64,000 nt of DNA from Novosphingobium sp. PhB57 (GTDB lineage Bacteria; Pseudomonadota; Alphaproteobacteria; Sphingomonadales; Sphingomonadaceae). The notes under the pieces are model-generated. The model searched no databases, was not told the origin of the DNA, and saw nothing but the letters and a program-made list of their open reading frames with translations. Positions within the stretch are counted from its first letter, which is position 1; every line of letters starts with the position of its first letter. A program made the position numbers and the translations under genes. Below are positions 43,538 through 50,417 of this stretch, in pieces. The stretch covers positions 186,001 to 250,000 of the forward strand of contig NZ_SMBO01000006.1 in assembly GCF_004342985.1 (NCBI RefSeq), given 5' to 3'.

Positions 43538-43599
43538 ATCGATGTAACCGGCGGATTTCTCTCGTTTCGAGCATCCGGGCCGCTCCCACCGCAGCCAGA

Positions 43600-43632
43600 T
43601 GGGCGGCAAATGCTTGCCGTTTGGGCGGCAAA
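43600..43632. promoter_or_regulatory. Repeated GGGCGGCAAA elements, candidate activator sites
   Basis: TGGGCGGCAAA occurs at 43600 and again at 43622, two helical turns apart. The first overlaps a dyad CGGCAA-ATGC-TTGCCG (43604-43619), and an inverted TTGCCGCC lies at 43652. They sit between two divergent flagellar operons, at enhancer-like distance from both sigma-54-type boxes, so they may bind the sigma-54 activator. Confidence 0.5.
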
Positions 43633-43640
43633 CCGGGTCC

Positions 43641-43655
43641 GGGGCTGAAACTTGC
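43641..43655 (+). promoter_or_regulatory. Weak sigma-54-like promoter before the MotA/ExbB-like gene
   Basis: GGGGCTGAAACTTGC keeps the GG and TTGC elements at correct spacing but not the CAC of the -24 box. It would start transcription about 31 bases before the ATG at 43698. AAGGAGAAG is the ribosome site. Less secure than the flgB promoter. Confidence 0.4.
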
Positions 43656-43697
43656 CGCCGGCTGCCGTTCTCCGGGTGCAAAGGAGAAGCGCCCGTC

Positions 43698-44366
43698 ATG
43701 CAGCCCGAACATCTACTGGACCCCGCCAGCGCGCTCATCGTGCTCGGCGGGACCTGTCTTGCCACTGTCCTGCGCTGCGGCAGCGGCGATTGCCTCACGG
43801 CCTTGACGGCGGTGGGTGCGTTGCTGCTCCACCGCCCCTTCGACCCGGAGCACGCCCGTGCGGAACTGGCCGTGCAAGTGCAGGAAATCCGGCAGGACGG
43901 CGTGATCCGCTCCCGCCCCGCGCCCACCGGCGATGCCGAATTCGACGAGGCCACCGCGTTGCTGATCGGCAGCCGCTCGCTCGGCGCGCTCCAGCTGGCC
44001 CATGCCGCGCACAAGCGCCGCCGCGTGGAGCGCAGCCAGTCCGCGGTCCGGACGTTCATCCAGGCAGGCGACCTCGCGCCGGTCTTCGGCCTTGCGGGAA
44101 CGCTGGTCGCGCTCAACCAGCTGCCGCCGCTCGACCAGCCGGGCGGAGACTTTTCCGTGGCCATCTCCATGGCGGTGCTGACGACGCTTTACGGGTTGCT
44201 GCTGGGGAACCTGTTCTTCACGCCCCTGGCACGCGTGGTGGCGCGGCGCGCCGCCGATGAGGAGAGGGACCGGCAGACGGTGATCGACTGGCTGGAGGCG
44301 CAAGTGGCCGATGCCATGCCGCGCATGGAGCACCCCGTGCGCGAGACGTCGGGCGCCAGGTCTTGA
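43698..44366 (+). CDS. MotA/TolQ/ExbB-like membrane channel protein in flagellar locus
   Basis: The product has 222 residues from ATG 43698 with a strong SD. Two early hydrophobic segments are followed by a cytosolic loop and two further membrane helices. They contain DLAPVFGLAGTLVALNQLP and TTLYGLLLGNLFFTPLARVV, which match the proline-bearing core helices of MotA/ExbB/TolQ channels. It is a second, divergent channel subunit beside the regular motA. The next gene overlaps its stop and looks like the partner subunit. It may power a flagellar or envelope process; role unknown. Confidence 0.8.
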   Translation: MQPEHLLDPASALIVLGGTCLATVLRCGSGDCLTALTAVGALLLHRPFDPEHARAELAVQVQEIRQDGVIRSRPAPTGDAEFDEATALLIGSRSLGALQLAHAAHKRRRVERSQSAVRTFIQAGDLAPVFGLAGTLVALNQLPPLDQPGGDFSVAISMAVLTTLYGLLLGNLFFTPLARVVARRAADEERDRQTVIDWLEAQVADAMPRMEHPVRETSGARS

Positions 44367-44872
44367 GCGCGCGGGTTGCGGCAAGCTGGCAGACCTCGCT
44401 GGCGGACCTTTCGCTGATCCTGTTCATGATCGCGGCTGCGGCGCTCAGCCGTCAGGAGAACGACCGCCGGCAGGCCATTGATCGCAGGCAGGACAGTGAC
44501 CGCAGGCAGGAACTGGCCCAGCCAGTCGACGCACCTGCTCCGGCCGCGCCGCTTGCCGTCTATCTGGCGACGCCCGATGCCCCGCCGTTGGGCGCGTGGC
44601 TGGCCCGGCAGGCGGCGGACCCCCGCCAGCGGCTGACCGTGACGACATTCTACGGCCCCACGCCCACCGCGCTTCCTGCCGCGCTGGCCGAAGCCGCGCG
44701 CCTTGCGCGGGCAGCGGGCGCCATGGGCCTGCGGGCAAGGGTGGTGGCGGAGCCGGGGCGGGGACCGGCGCGGGTGGCGCTCGCTTTTGACGATCCGGCC
44801 CTGCCCGAGCCGGTGGCACGGAGCTTGCTGGAGGGCAGGCCTGTATCTTCCGAAGGAATCTCCGTGCCATGA
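44363..44872 (+). CDS. ExbD/TolR-like single-pass partner protein, candidate
   Basis: The product has 169 residues from TTG 44363, overlapping the previous stop. One N-terminal transmembrane helix, LADLSLILFMIAAAAL, carries an Asp as in ExbD/TolR/MotB. A charged linker with three DRRQxx repeats follows, then a small alpha/beta domain (about residues 75-150). The OmpA-like peptidoglycan domain of MotB is absent. With the upstream gene it would form a proton-channel pair. The family match is by layout more than by sequence, so it is tentative. Confidence 0.6.
   Translation: MSARVAASWQTSLADLSLILFMIAAAALSRQENDRRQAIDRRQDSDRRQELAQPVDAPAPAAPLAVYLATPDAPPLGAWLARQAADPRQRLTVTTFYGPTPTALPAALAEAARLARAAGAMGLRARVVAEPGRGPARVALAFDDPALPEPVARSLLEGRPVSSEGISVP
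44462..44515 (+). repeat. Three tandem 18-base repeats in the ExbD-like gene
   Basis: Units start at 44462, 44480 and 44498 and encode DRRQAI, DRRQDS and DRRQEL in frame. They lie just after the transmembrane helix, in the linker. Copy number may vary between strains. Confidence 0.85.
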
Positions 44873-45435
44873 ATCCGACCCCAGCGTTGTCCGGTCTCCT
44901 GTTGATGGCCGCCGCTGCCGCTGTCTGTGCCAGTGCCGCTGTCAGTGCCGCCGCAGATCCCGGCGCGGCGGGCGCCTTTGCCGATCTCGATGCGATCGAC
45001 CGCCAGGTGGCCGCTTTCACCGGCGCTGCCGCGGGCGAGGAAGGCGGCGCGGCGACGCCGGTCGATCGGCGTCTGCGTCTCCAGCCCTGCCGGTCGGTCG
45101 TCTCTCTGGCCTGGCGCACGGCCACGCAGGACAGCGTGGTGGTCCATTGCGGCGATGCCGGAGGCTGGCGTCTCTTCGTGCCGGTGCGGCGCGCCGGGCC
45201 GGTGGCTTCCGTTCCGTCGAGCTGGGCGGTGCGGCGCGGGGATGCCGTGGCGATCTCGGTCGAGGGTGAGGGCTTCTCGGTCTCCCAGCCCGGAGAGGCG
45301 CTGGAAGGCGGTGCGGTCGGCGCCTGGATAAGGGTGCGCACCGCGGCGGTCGGCAAGGGTTTCGGCGGGGCGCGGGGGGAGGAGATGCGCGCCCTGATCG
45401 TGCGGCCTGGCCTCGTTTCCCTACCGCTGCCTTAA
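44869..45435 (+). CDS. flgA: Flagellar P-ring assembly chaperone FlgA
   Basis: The product has 188 residues. A signal sequence (LLLMAAAAAVCASAAVSAAA) is followed by a domain with paired Cys (PCRSVVSLAW to VVHCGDAGG) and a SAF-like part VRRGDAVAISVEGEGFSVSQ, ending ALIVRPGLVSLPLP. FlgA is a periplasmic chaperone for FlgI. It overlaps the ExbD-like gene by 4 bases, so the channel pair and flgA are co-transcribed. Confidence 0.88.
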   Translation: MNPTPALSGLLLMAAAAAVCASAAVSAAADPGAAGAFADLDAIDRQVAAFTGAAAGEEGGAATPVDRRLRLQPCRSVVSLAWRTATQDSVVVHCGDAGGWRLFVPVRRAGPVASVPSSWAVRRGDAVAISVEGEGFSVSQPGEALEGGAVGAWIRVRTAAVGKGFGGARGEEMRALIVRPGLVSLPLP

Positions 45436-45442
45436 CCGAACC

Positions 45443-45465
45443 GCCCGGCCTTTCAGCCGGGCTTT
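45443..45465 (+). terminator. Weak terminator after flgA
   Basis: GCCCGGC (45443-45449) pairs with GCCGGGC (45456-45462) and is followed by TTT, 8 bases past the flgA stop. The stem is short and the T-run brief, so it may only partly end transcription before the flgM promoter. Confidence 0.5.
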
Positions 45466-45487
45466 CGGTAAAATCCCGCCCGAGACC

Positions 45488-45515
45488 CTTAACGCTTTCC
45501 GGTCGGCGCCGTCCT
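45488..45515 (+). promoter_or_regulatory. Putative sigma-28 (FliA) promoter of flgM-flgN
   Basis: CTTAACGC then GCCGTCCT are arranged as TTAA-N15-GCCG, exactly as at flagellin and fliD. Predicted start is about 45522, with AAGGAG before the flgM ATG. FliA control of its own anti-sigma factor is common. Confidence 0.6.
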
Positions 45516-45546
45516 TGAGGGAAAGGACATCGCAAGGAGCCAGACC

Positions 45547-45846
45547 ATGCCCCCCATCGAAATGGGATCCACCAGCGCCCTGGGCGCCATCAACGCCCGG
45601 CTCGCGCGCGCCGTCGGCAAGCCGGAAAGCGCTGCGAATGCCGGGGTGACGAGCCTTTCGGCCTGGGCGGAGAGCCCGACCGTGGAAGCGTCTGCGGCGC
45701 TCGACCCCGGCACCGCCCCCGTCGATGCCGAGCGCGTCGCCATGATCCGCAAGGCGGTGGAGAACGGCACTTATCCGGTAATCCCCACCCAGATCGCCGA
45801 TGCCATGATCGCGGCCGGCGTCCTGCTGCGGAGCCACGGCGAATGA
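45547..45846 (+). CDS. flgM: Anti-sigma-28 factor FlgM
   Basis: The product has 99 residues. The C-terminal part VDAERVAMIRKAVENGTYPV-IPTQIADAMI matches the sigma-28-binding part of FlgM (residues after VD..RVA.I). FlgM holds FliA inactive until exported through the finished hook. It overlaps flgN by 4 bases. Confidence 0.9.
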   Translation: MPPIEMGSTSALGAINARLARAVGKPESAANAGVTSLSAWAESPTVEASAALDPGTAPVDAERVAMIRKAVENGTYPVIPTQIADAMIAAGVLLRSHGE

Positions 45847-46280
45847 CCCCCCGGATGACAGCGGAAACGGTACCGGGATCGGGGCCGGGAACGGGCGGCG
45901 CCGAAGAAGTCGACCTGCACGACAGCTTGCGGCAGATGCTTGCCGTTCTCGAAGCGGAGCGGCAAGCGCTTGCCGGGCTCGACCTCGACGCCATCGTCGG
46001 TACCACGCGCGACAAGGACCGGCTCTGCGCCGCGCTCGATGTGGCCGGCCAGATCGATTCGCTTGGCGATCTCGACGAGGAATGCCGGGGCATGCTGGAA
46101 ACGGCACGGCGCCTCAACGAAGTGAACCGGCAGGTCCGCAACATCATCGCGGCCAATGTCGCGCGCCGTCTCAATACCTTGACCGGAGCGCCGCAGCTCT
46201 ACCGCGCGGGGGGCAACTATGCGCTGGTCGCCCGCACCGGCGGCGGCCGGAGAGCCGAAAGCGCTGTCGGCCGGGTCTGA
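45843..46280 (+). CDS. flgN: FlgN-like export chaperone
   Basis: The product has 145 residues, helical, with QMLAVLEAERQALAGLDLDA and RRLNEVNRQVRNIIAANVAR, the two patterns of FlgN (chaperone for FlgK and FlgL). The start overlaps flgM. The first 20 residues are disordered Pro/Gly-rich. Identity is low in this family; neighbour flgM supports the name. Confidence 0.8.
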   Translation: MTPRMTAETVPGSGPGTGGAEEVDLHDSLRQMLAVLEAERQALAGLDLDAIVGTTRDKDRLCAALDVAGQIDSLGDLDEECRGMLETARRLNEVNRQVRNIIAANVARRLNTLTGAPQLYRAGGNYALVARTGGGRRAESAVGRV

Positions 46281-46324
46281 GCCGTCTGCTCGCGTCTGTC
46301 CGGTCGGGGCGGATCGGAGCCATC

Positions 46325-46339
46325 TGGCACGGTGCTTGC
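46325..46339 (+). promoter_or_regulatory. Sigma-54 promoter of the transglycosylase-flhA-fliA operon
   Basis: TGGCACGGTGCTTGC is a full match to TGGCAC-N5-TTGC, preceded by C and followed by T as in the extended consensus. Predicted +1 is about 46351. It puts fliA under sigma-54 control, giving the usual middle-to-late gene cascade. Confidence 0.9.
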
Positions 46340-46344
46340 TGAAC

Positions 46345-46374
46345 ATGCTCCCGAACCAACCGGATCGGGAGCAT
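46345..46374. promoter_or_regulatory. Perfect 10-base dyad over the start point of the transglycosylase operon
   Basis: ATGCTCCCGA (46345-46354) is repeated inverted as TCGGGAGCAT (46365-46374). The right arm holds the GGGAG ribosome site of the next gene. Because predicted +1 (46351) falls inside the left arm, a DNA operator is more likely than an RNA hairpin, though a start a few bases earlier would allow the hairpin. Confidence 0.55.
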
Positions 46375-46378
46375 CAGT

Positions 46379-47305
46379 TTGAGCGAGGCACGGAGTACGG
46401 ATATCGGCGCGGGCGTCCATGTCGGCGGCCAGGGTAATGGAGCCGGGGTGCGTGCTGCGATCGCGCGCGCCGCGCAGGCCACGGGTGTCGATTTCCAGTA
46501 CCTCATGGCGCAGGCCCGGCTGGAATCGAGCCTCGATCCCGGCGCCCATGCCTCCACCTCCAGCGCGGCGGGGCTGTTTCAGTTCACCAACGGCACCTGG
46601 CTGAACACGCTGGGCCGCCATGCGGCGGACCACGGCATGGCCTGGGTCCAGCAGGCGATCAGCGGCGGCGGTCTCTCCAACCCCGGCACGCGCGCCCAGA
46701 TCATGGGCCTGCGCTACGATGCCGACGCTTCCGCGCTCATGGCGGCCGAACTGGCCAATGACAACAAGGCCGACCTGACGGCGCGGCTCGGCCGCGAGCC
46801 GGACTCCACCGAGCTTTACCTGGCGCACTTCCTTGGTTCGGCAGGGGCCGGGCAGTTCCTCAGCGCGCTTGCGGCCGATCCTTCGCAGAGCGCGGCGGCG
46901 ATCCTGCCCAGTGCGGCGGCGGCGAACCGCGGGATCTTCTACCAGGGCGGCGCAGCCCGCAGCCTGGGCGGGGTGATGGACCTCATGCGCGGCAAGATGG
47001 CCGGCGCGATGGAGGGGGCATTGGAGAACCGCTACGATGCCGGGAGCGCCGGCTGGCCGACTTCGCCGCAGATCGCTTACGAAGCCGTAGCCGAGGACAT
47101 GCCGATGGGCCCGATCGCCCGCGAATTTCGCGCGGCGGCAGCGGAAGCCCCTGCCGCGCATGGAGGCCGCGCCCCCGCCATCCCGCCATCCCCGCCGCGC
47201 ACGTCGATGGCCGACACGCTGCAAGGCATGTTCGGCGCGGCGGGCACCAGCGCGCCCGCTCATGTCCGCGCGGCCTATGCCCGGCTGGCGGGGCTGGGCC
47301 TGTGA
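46379..47305 (+). CDS. Lytic transglycosylase (SLT domain) in flagellar operon
   Basis: The product has 308 residues from TTG 46379, with GGGAG 7 bases upstream. The catalytic region has QARLESSLDPGAH (Glu general acid about residue 49) and SSAAGLFQFTNGTW, an SLT fold. No signal peptide is visible, so export through the flagellar gate is likely. The enzyme would open peptidoglycan for the rod, replacing the missing domain of FlgJ. The C-terminal 80 residues are Ala/Pro-rich. It overlaps flhA by 4 bases. Confidence 0.88.
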   Translation: MSEARSTDIGAGVHVGGQGNGAGVRAAIARAAQATGVDFQYLMAQARLESSLDPGAHASTSSAAGLFQFTNGTWLNTLGRHAADHGMAWVQQAISGGGLSNPGTRAQIMGLRYDADASALMAAELANDNKADLTARLGREPDSTELYLAHFLGSAGAGQFLSALAADPSQSAAAILPSAAAANRGIFYQGGAARSLGGVMDLMRGKMAGAMEGALENRYDAGSAGWPTSPQIAYEAVAEDMPMGPIAREFRAAAAEAPAAHGGRAPAIPPSPPRTSMADTLQGMFGAAGTSAPAHVRAAYARLAGLGL

Positions 47306-49434
47306 ACCAGCTTCTGCGCCGCTTCGGCGATCTCGGCACGATGGCGCTGCCGGCGGGCATACTCACGCTCATCGTGCTGATGATCGTGCCGGTTCCGGCT
47401 TTCGTGCTCGACGTGTCCTTCGTGCTCAACATCGCGCTTTCGCTGGCGATCCTCATGGCGGCGATGAATGCGGAAAAGCCGCTCGACTTCTCGTCCTTCC
47501 CCTCGGTCCTGCTCTTCGCCACGCTGCTGCGCCTCGCGCTCAACGTCGCCTCGACCCGCGTGGTGCTGGTCCACGGCCACGAAGGCGAGGCTGCGGCGGG
47601 CGTGGTCATCGAATCCTTCGGCAAGTTCCTGATCGGCGGCAACTTCGCCGTGGGCATCTTCGTGTTCCTGATCCTGATGATCATCAACCTGGTGGTCGTG
47701 ACCAAGGGCGCGGGACGCGTTTCGGAAGTGTCCGCGCGCTTCACGCTCGATGCGCTGCCGGGCAAGCAGATGGCGATCGATGCCGACCTCGCGGCCGGGC
47801 TGATGACCGCTGACGAAGCCAAGGCCCGGCGCCGCGAAGTGGCCACCGAGGCGGACTTCTACGGTTCGATGGATGGCTCCAGCAAGTTCGTGAAAGGCGA
47901 TGCCATCGCCGCGTTGCTGATTCTGGGCGTCAATATCGTCGCGGGCTTCTGCCTCGGCATGATCAGCCACGGCCTGTCCGCCACCGAGGCCGCGCAGACC
48001 TACATCACCCTGGCCATCGGCGATGCGCTGGTGGCGCAAGTGCCCTCGCTGCTGCTGTCGATCGCCGCCGCCGTCATCGTCACCCGCGTCTCCGACAGCA
48101 GGGACCTGGCCGGGCAGATCGGCGGCCAGTTCGCCAATCCGCGCACATGGCTGCCGGTCGGCGTGGTGCTGGCGGCGATCGGCCTGATCCCCGCCATGCC
48201 GCAGACCGTCTTCCTCCCGGCGGCGGCGCTGGCCTTCTGGCTGTGGCACGCGCTGCGCAAGCGGCAGGCCATGCCCGAGCCGGTCCTCGAAGCCCCGCCC
48301 ATGGCGGACCCCTCGCGGATCGCCCTGGAGGACGTTTCCGACCATACCCTCGTCACTATCGAGCTGGGCTACGGCTTGGTCCAGCTGGTGGACGAACGCC
48401 GCGGCGCGCCGCTGGTCAGCCGTGTCACCGGCGTGCGCAAGCAGCTCAGCCAGTCGTTCGGCTTCATCGTCCCGCAGTTCCGCGTGCGGGACGCGCTGGA
48501 CATGCCGCCGCACGACTATCGTATCGCCCTTGGCGGGGTGACGCTGGGCAGCGCCACGATCCGCGCCGACCGGGTGCTGGCCATCGACGCGGGCGAGGCG
48601 CGCGCCAACCATGGCCTGCGCGGAGAAGCGACGCGCGATCCCAGCTTCGGCTGCCCGGCGCTCTGGATCGACCCCGCCGCGCGCGACCATGCCACGGCCG
48701 AAGGCTTCCTGACCGTCGATGCCGGTACGGTGATCGCCACTCACCTCAACCAGCTCCTGTCCGAGCGGGCGCACGACCTGCTCGGCCCGGACCAAGTGAA
48801 GGCGCTGCTCGAAGGCATCAGGGCGCATTCGGCGGGGCTGGTCGAGACTATCCATCCCCAGCCGCTCTCGCTCGCCGCGATCACCCGGCTCCTGCGCGCG
48901 CTGCTGGAAGACGGCATCCCCATCGCCCATCCCCTGCCGATCCTCGCCAGCCTGAGCCGCGCGGTGCAGCAGACGGTCGATCACGAACGGCTGGTGGAAC
49001 TGATGCGCGCCGATCTGGGAGCGCTGATCGTCGGCCGCGTGTGCCCGCCGCATGAGCGCCTGCCGGTAATCACGCTCGATGCCGGACTGGAGGCGGCAAT
49101 CGTGCAGGGCATGATCGATCCCGTCACCGGCCAGCCGGTGATCGAGCCGGACCTTGCCCGCATGATCGGCGAGCGGATCGCCATGCTCTGCGAGGAACGC
49201 GGGCCGGGCGAAGTGCCGCTGGCGCTGGTGGTCCAGCCCCGCGCCCGCCGTGCGCTCTCCGCGCTGCTGCGCCTGCGCGCGCCGACCTGCCTGGTGCTCT
49301 CCATCGCCGAACTGCCCCAGACCCAACCCATAGAAGTGGTGGACGTGGTCGGCGCCGCCCAGCCCGAGCGCACGGTCCCCGGCCTTCCCCACCCCGATTC
49401 CCATCACGATCAAGCTGAAAGCATGGCCGCATGA
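47302..49434 (+). CDS. flhA: Flagellar export gate protein FlhA
   Basis: The product has 710 residues from GTG 47302. The N-terminal half has about eight membrane segments with FPSVLLFATLLRLALNVAST. The FHIPEP region is VSARFTLDALPGKQMAIDAD-LAAGLMTADEAKARR. The C-terminal cytosolic half binds chaperone-substrate complexes. It is coupled to the transglycosylase gene upstream (GTGA overlap) and to fliA downstream. Confidence 0.97.
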   Translation: MNQLLRRFGDLGTMALPAGILTLIVLMIVPVPAFVLDVSFVLNIALSLAILMAAMNAEKPLDFSSFPSVLLFATLLRLALNVASTRVVLVHGHEGEAAAGVVIESFGKFLIGGNFAVGIFVFLILMIINLVVVTKGAGRVSEVSARFTLDALPGKQMAIDADLAAGLMTADEAKARRREVATEADFYGSMDGSSKFVKGDAIAALLILGVNIVAGFCLGMISHGLSATEAAQTYITLAIGDALVAQVPSLLLSIAAAVIVTRVSDSRDLAGQIGGQFANPRTWLPVGVVLAAIGLIPAMPQTVFLPAAALAFWLWHALRKRQAMPEPVLEAPPMADPSRIALEDVSDHTLVTIELGYGLVQLVDERRGAPLVSRVTGVRKQLSQSFGFIVPQFRVRDALDMPPHDYRIALGGVTLGSATIRADRVLAIDAGEARANHGLRGEATRDPSFGCPALWIDPAARDHATAEGFLTVDAGTVIATHLNQLLSERAHDLLGPDQVKALLEGIRAHSAGLVETIHPQPLSLAAITRLLRALLEDGIPIAHPLPILASLSRAVQQTVDHERLVELMRADLGALIVGRVCPPHERLPVITLDAGLEAAIVQGMIDPVTGQPVIEPDLARMIGERIAMLCEERGPGEVPLALVVQPRARRALSALLRLRAPTCLVLSIAELPQTQPIEVVDVVGAAQPERTVPGLPHPDSHHDQAESMAA

Positions 49435-50189
49435 AGCAGGACCAGATTTCCTTCCACAAGACATCCAGCCGTATCGCCGGGGCCTACCAGGGCGACGTTG
49501 GCGACCGCGTCCGCCGGTTCCTGCCGATGGTCCGCCGCCTTGCCTGGCATGTCCATGGCAGCGGGCACGGCGCCGGGCGGCCGGGCATCGAGCTGGAGGA
49601 CCTGATACAGGCCGGCCTCGTGGCGCTCACCGAATGCGCGCAGAAGCATCAGGGACCGACCGAGGACGGCTTCGCGGCTTATGCCAAGATGCGGGTGCGG
49701 GGGGCCATGGTGGACCTGATCCGCCGCGCCGTGCCGATGTCGCGCGGGGCGAGCGAGCGGCGGCGCCAGCTTGCCGCCAAGGAAACCGAGCTGCGCGGCA
49801 CGCTGGGCCGCGATCCCCGCCCGCACGAGCTGGCCGCGGCCATGGGTATCGACGAGGGCGACCTTGCCGTCCTGCGTGGATCCAGCCAACCGCTTCGCTT
49901 TGAGGCCATCGACGAGGTCTATTCGGACCAGAACATGGCCTTCGCCGACGAGCGGCCCGACAGTCACGCGCTCCTGGCCGATGAGGAACTGCGCGGCGCG
50001 GTGGTGGAAGCGCTCACCGACCTGCCGGACCGGCTGAAACTGGTGGTGCAGCTCTACTTCGTGGAGGAGCTGAACCTGGCCGAGATCGCGCAAGTGCTGC
50101 AAGTCTCGATCCCGCGCGTACACCAGCTGAAGGCGCAGGCGCTGGCGAAGCTGCGCGAAAGCCTGAAGGGCGTGGCGGATATCGTGTGA
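49431..50189 (+). CDS. fliA: Flagellar sigma-28 factor FliA
   Basis: The product has 252 residues. Region 2 has ELEDLIQAGLVALTECAQKH and FAAYAKMRVRGAMVDLIRRA. Region 3 has GRDPRPHELAAAMGI. Region 4 has LPDRLKLVVQLYFVEELNLA-EIAQVLQVSIPRVHQLKAQA. It directs transcription of late flagellar genes and is held by FlgM. The start overlaps flhA by 4 bases. Confidence 0.95.
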   Translation: MKQDQISFHKTSSRIAGAYQGDVGDRVRRFLPMVRRLAWHVHGSGHGAGRPGIELEDLIQAGLVALTECAQKHQGPTEDGFAAYAKMRVRGAMVDLIRRAVPMSRGASERRRQLAAKETELRGTLGRDPRPHELAAAMGIDEGDLAVLRGSSQPLRFEAIDEVYSDQNMAFADERPDSHALLADEELRGAVVEALTDLPDRLKLVVQLYFVEELNLAEIAQVLQVSIPRVHQLKAQALAKLRESLKGVADIV

Positions 50190-50234
50190 CGAGGCGCCGG
50201 ATGCGCTGGTTCCGCTCCAGGCATGCTCTTTCCG

Positions 50235-50301
50235 TTCGTCGCCCGCGAGGAGGCGAAACTTCCCTCTGTTCGCCGCCCGTGAGGAGGCGAACCTCCTTCC
50301 C
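50235..50301. repeat. Two imperfect copies of a GAGGAGGCGAA unit
   Basis: Two units of about 33 bases (from 50235 and 50268) each contain TTCG, CGCCCG and GAGGAGGCGAA followed by a pyrimidine run. The third related copy is the left arm of the palindrome that follows. This looks like local duplication of part of a repetitive element. Confidence 0.55.
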
Positions 50302-50390
50302 TTCGTCATTGCGAGGAGGCGAAGCCGCCGAAGCAATCCAGAGCGGCTCTGCGCGGCTCTGGATTGCTTTGCTGCGCTCGCAATGACGAA
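50302..50390. repeat. Large imperfect palindrome, REP-like intergenic repeat
   Basis: TTCGTCATTGCGAG at the left is repeated inverted as CTCGCAATGACGAA at the right. Inside, GCAATCCAGAGC is matched by GCTCTGGATTGC around a short GC loop. Such elements with CGTCATTGCGAG ends recur between genes in many Sphingomonadales and other alphaproteobacteria. It lies in the convergent gap of fliA and the lactonase and may also end transcription. Confidence 0.8.
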
Positions 50391-50417
50391 CGTATGGGGG
50401 CAATCCGCCCCCGTCGG

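Noticed and set aside
47275..49464. 729-codon minus-strand frame opposite flhA
   Set aside because: It mirrors the flhA coding strand and has only the His/Arg/Gly-rich composition typical of antisense frames.
50302..50390. Possible CRISPR repeat or insertion sequence end
   Set aside because: There is a single palindrome without regularly spaced spacers, transposase or target duplication.
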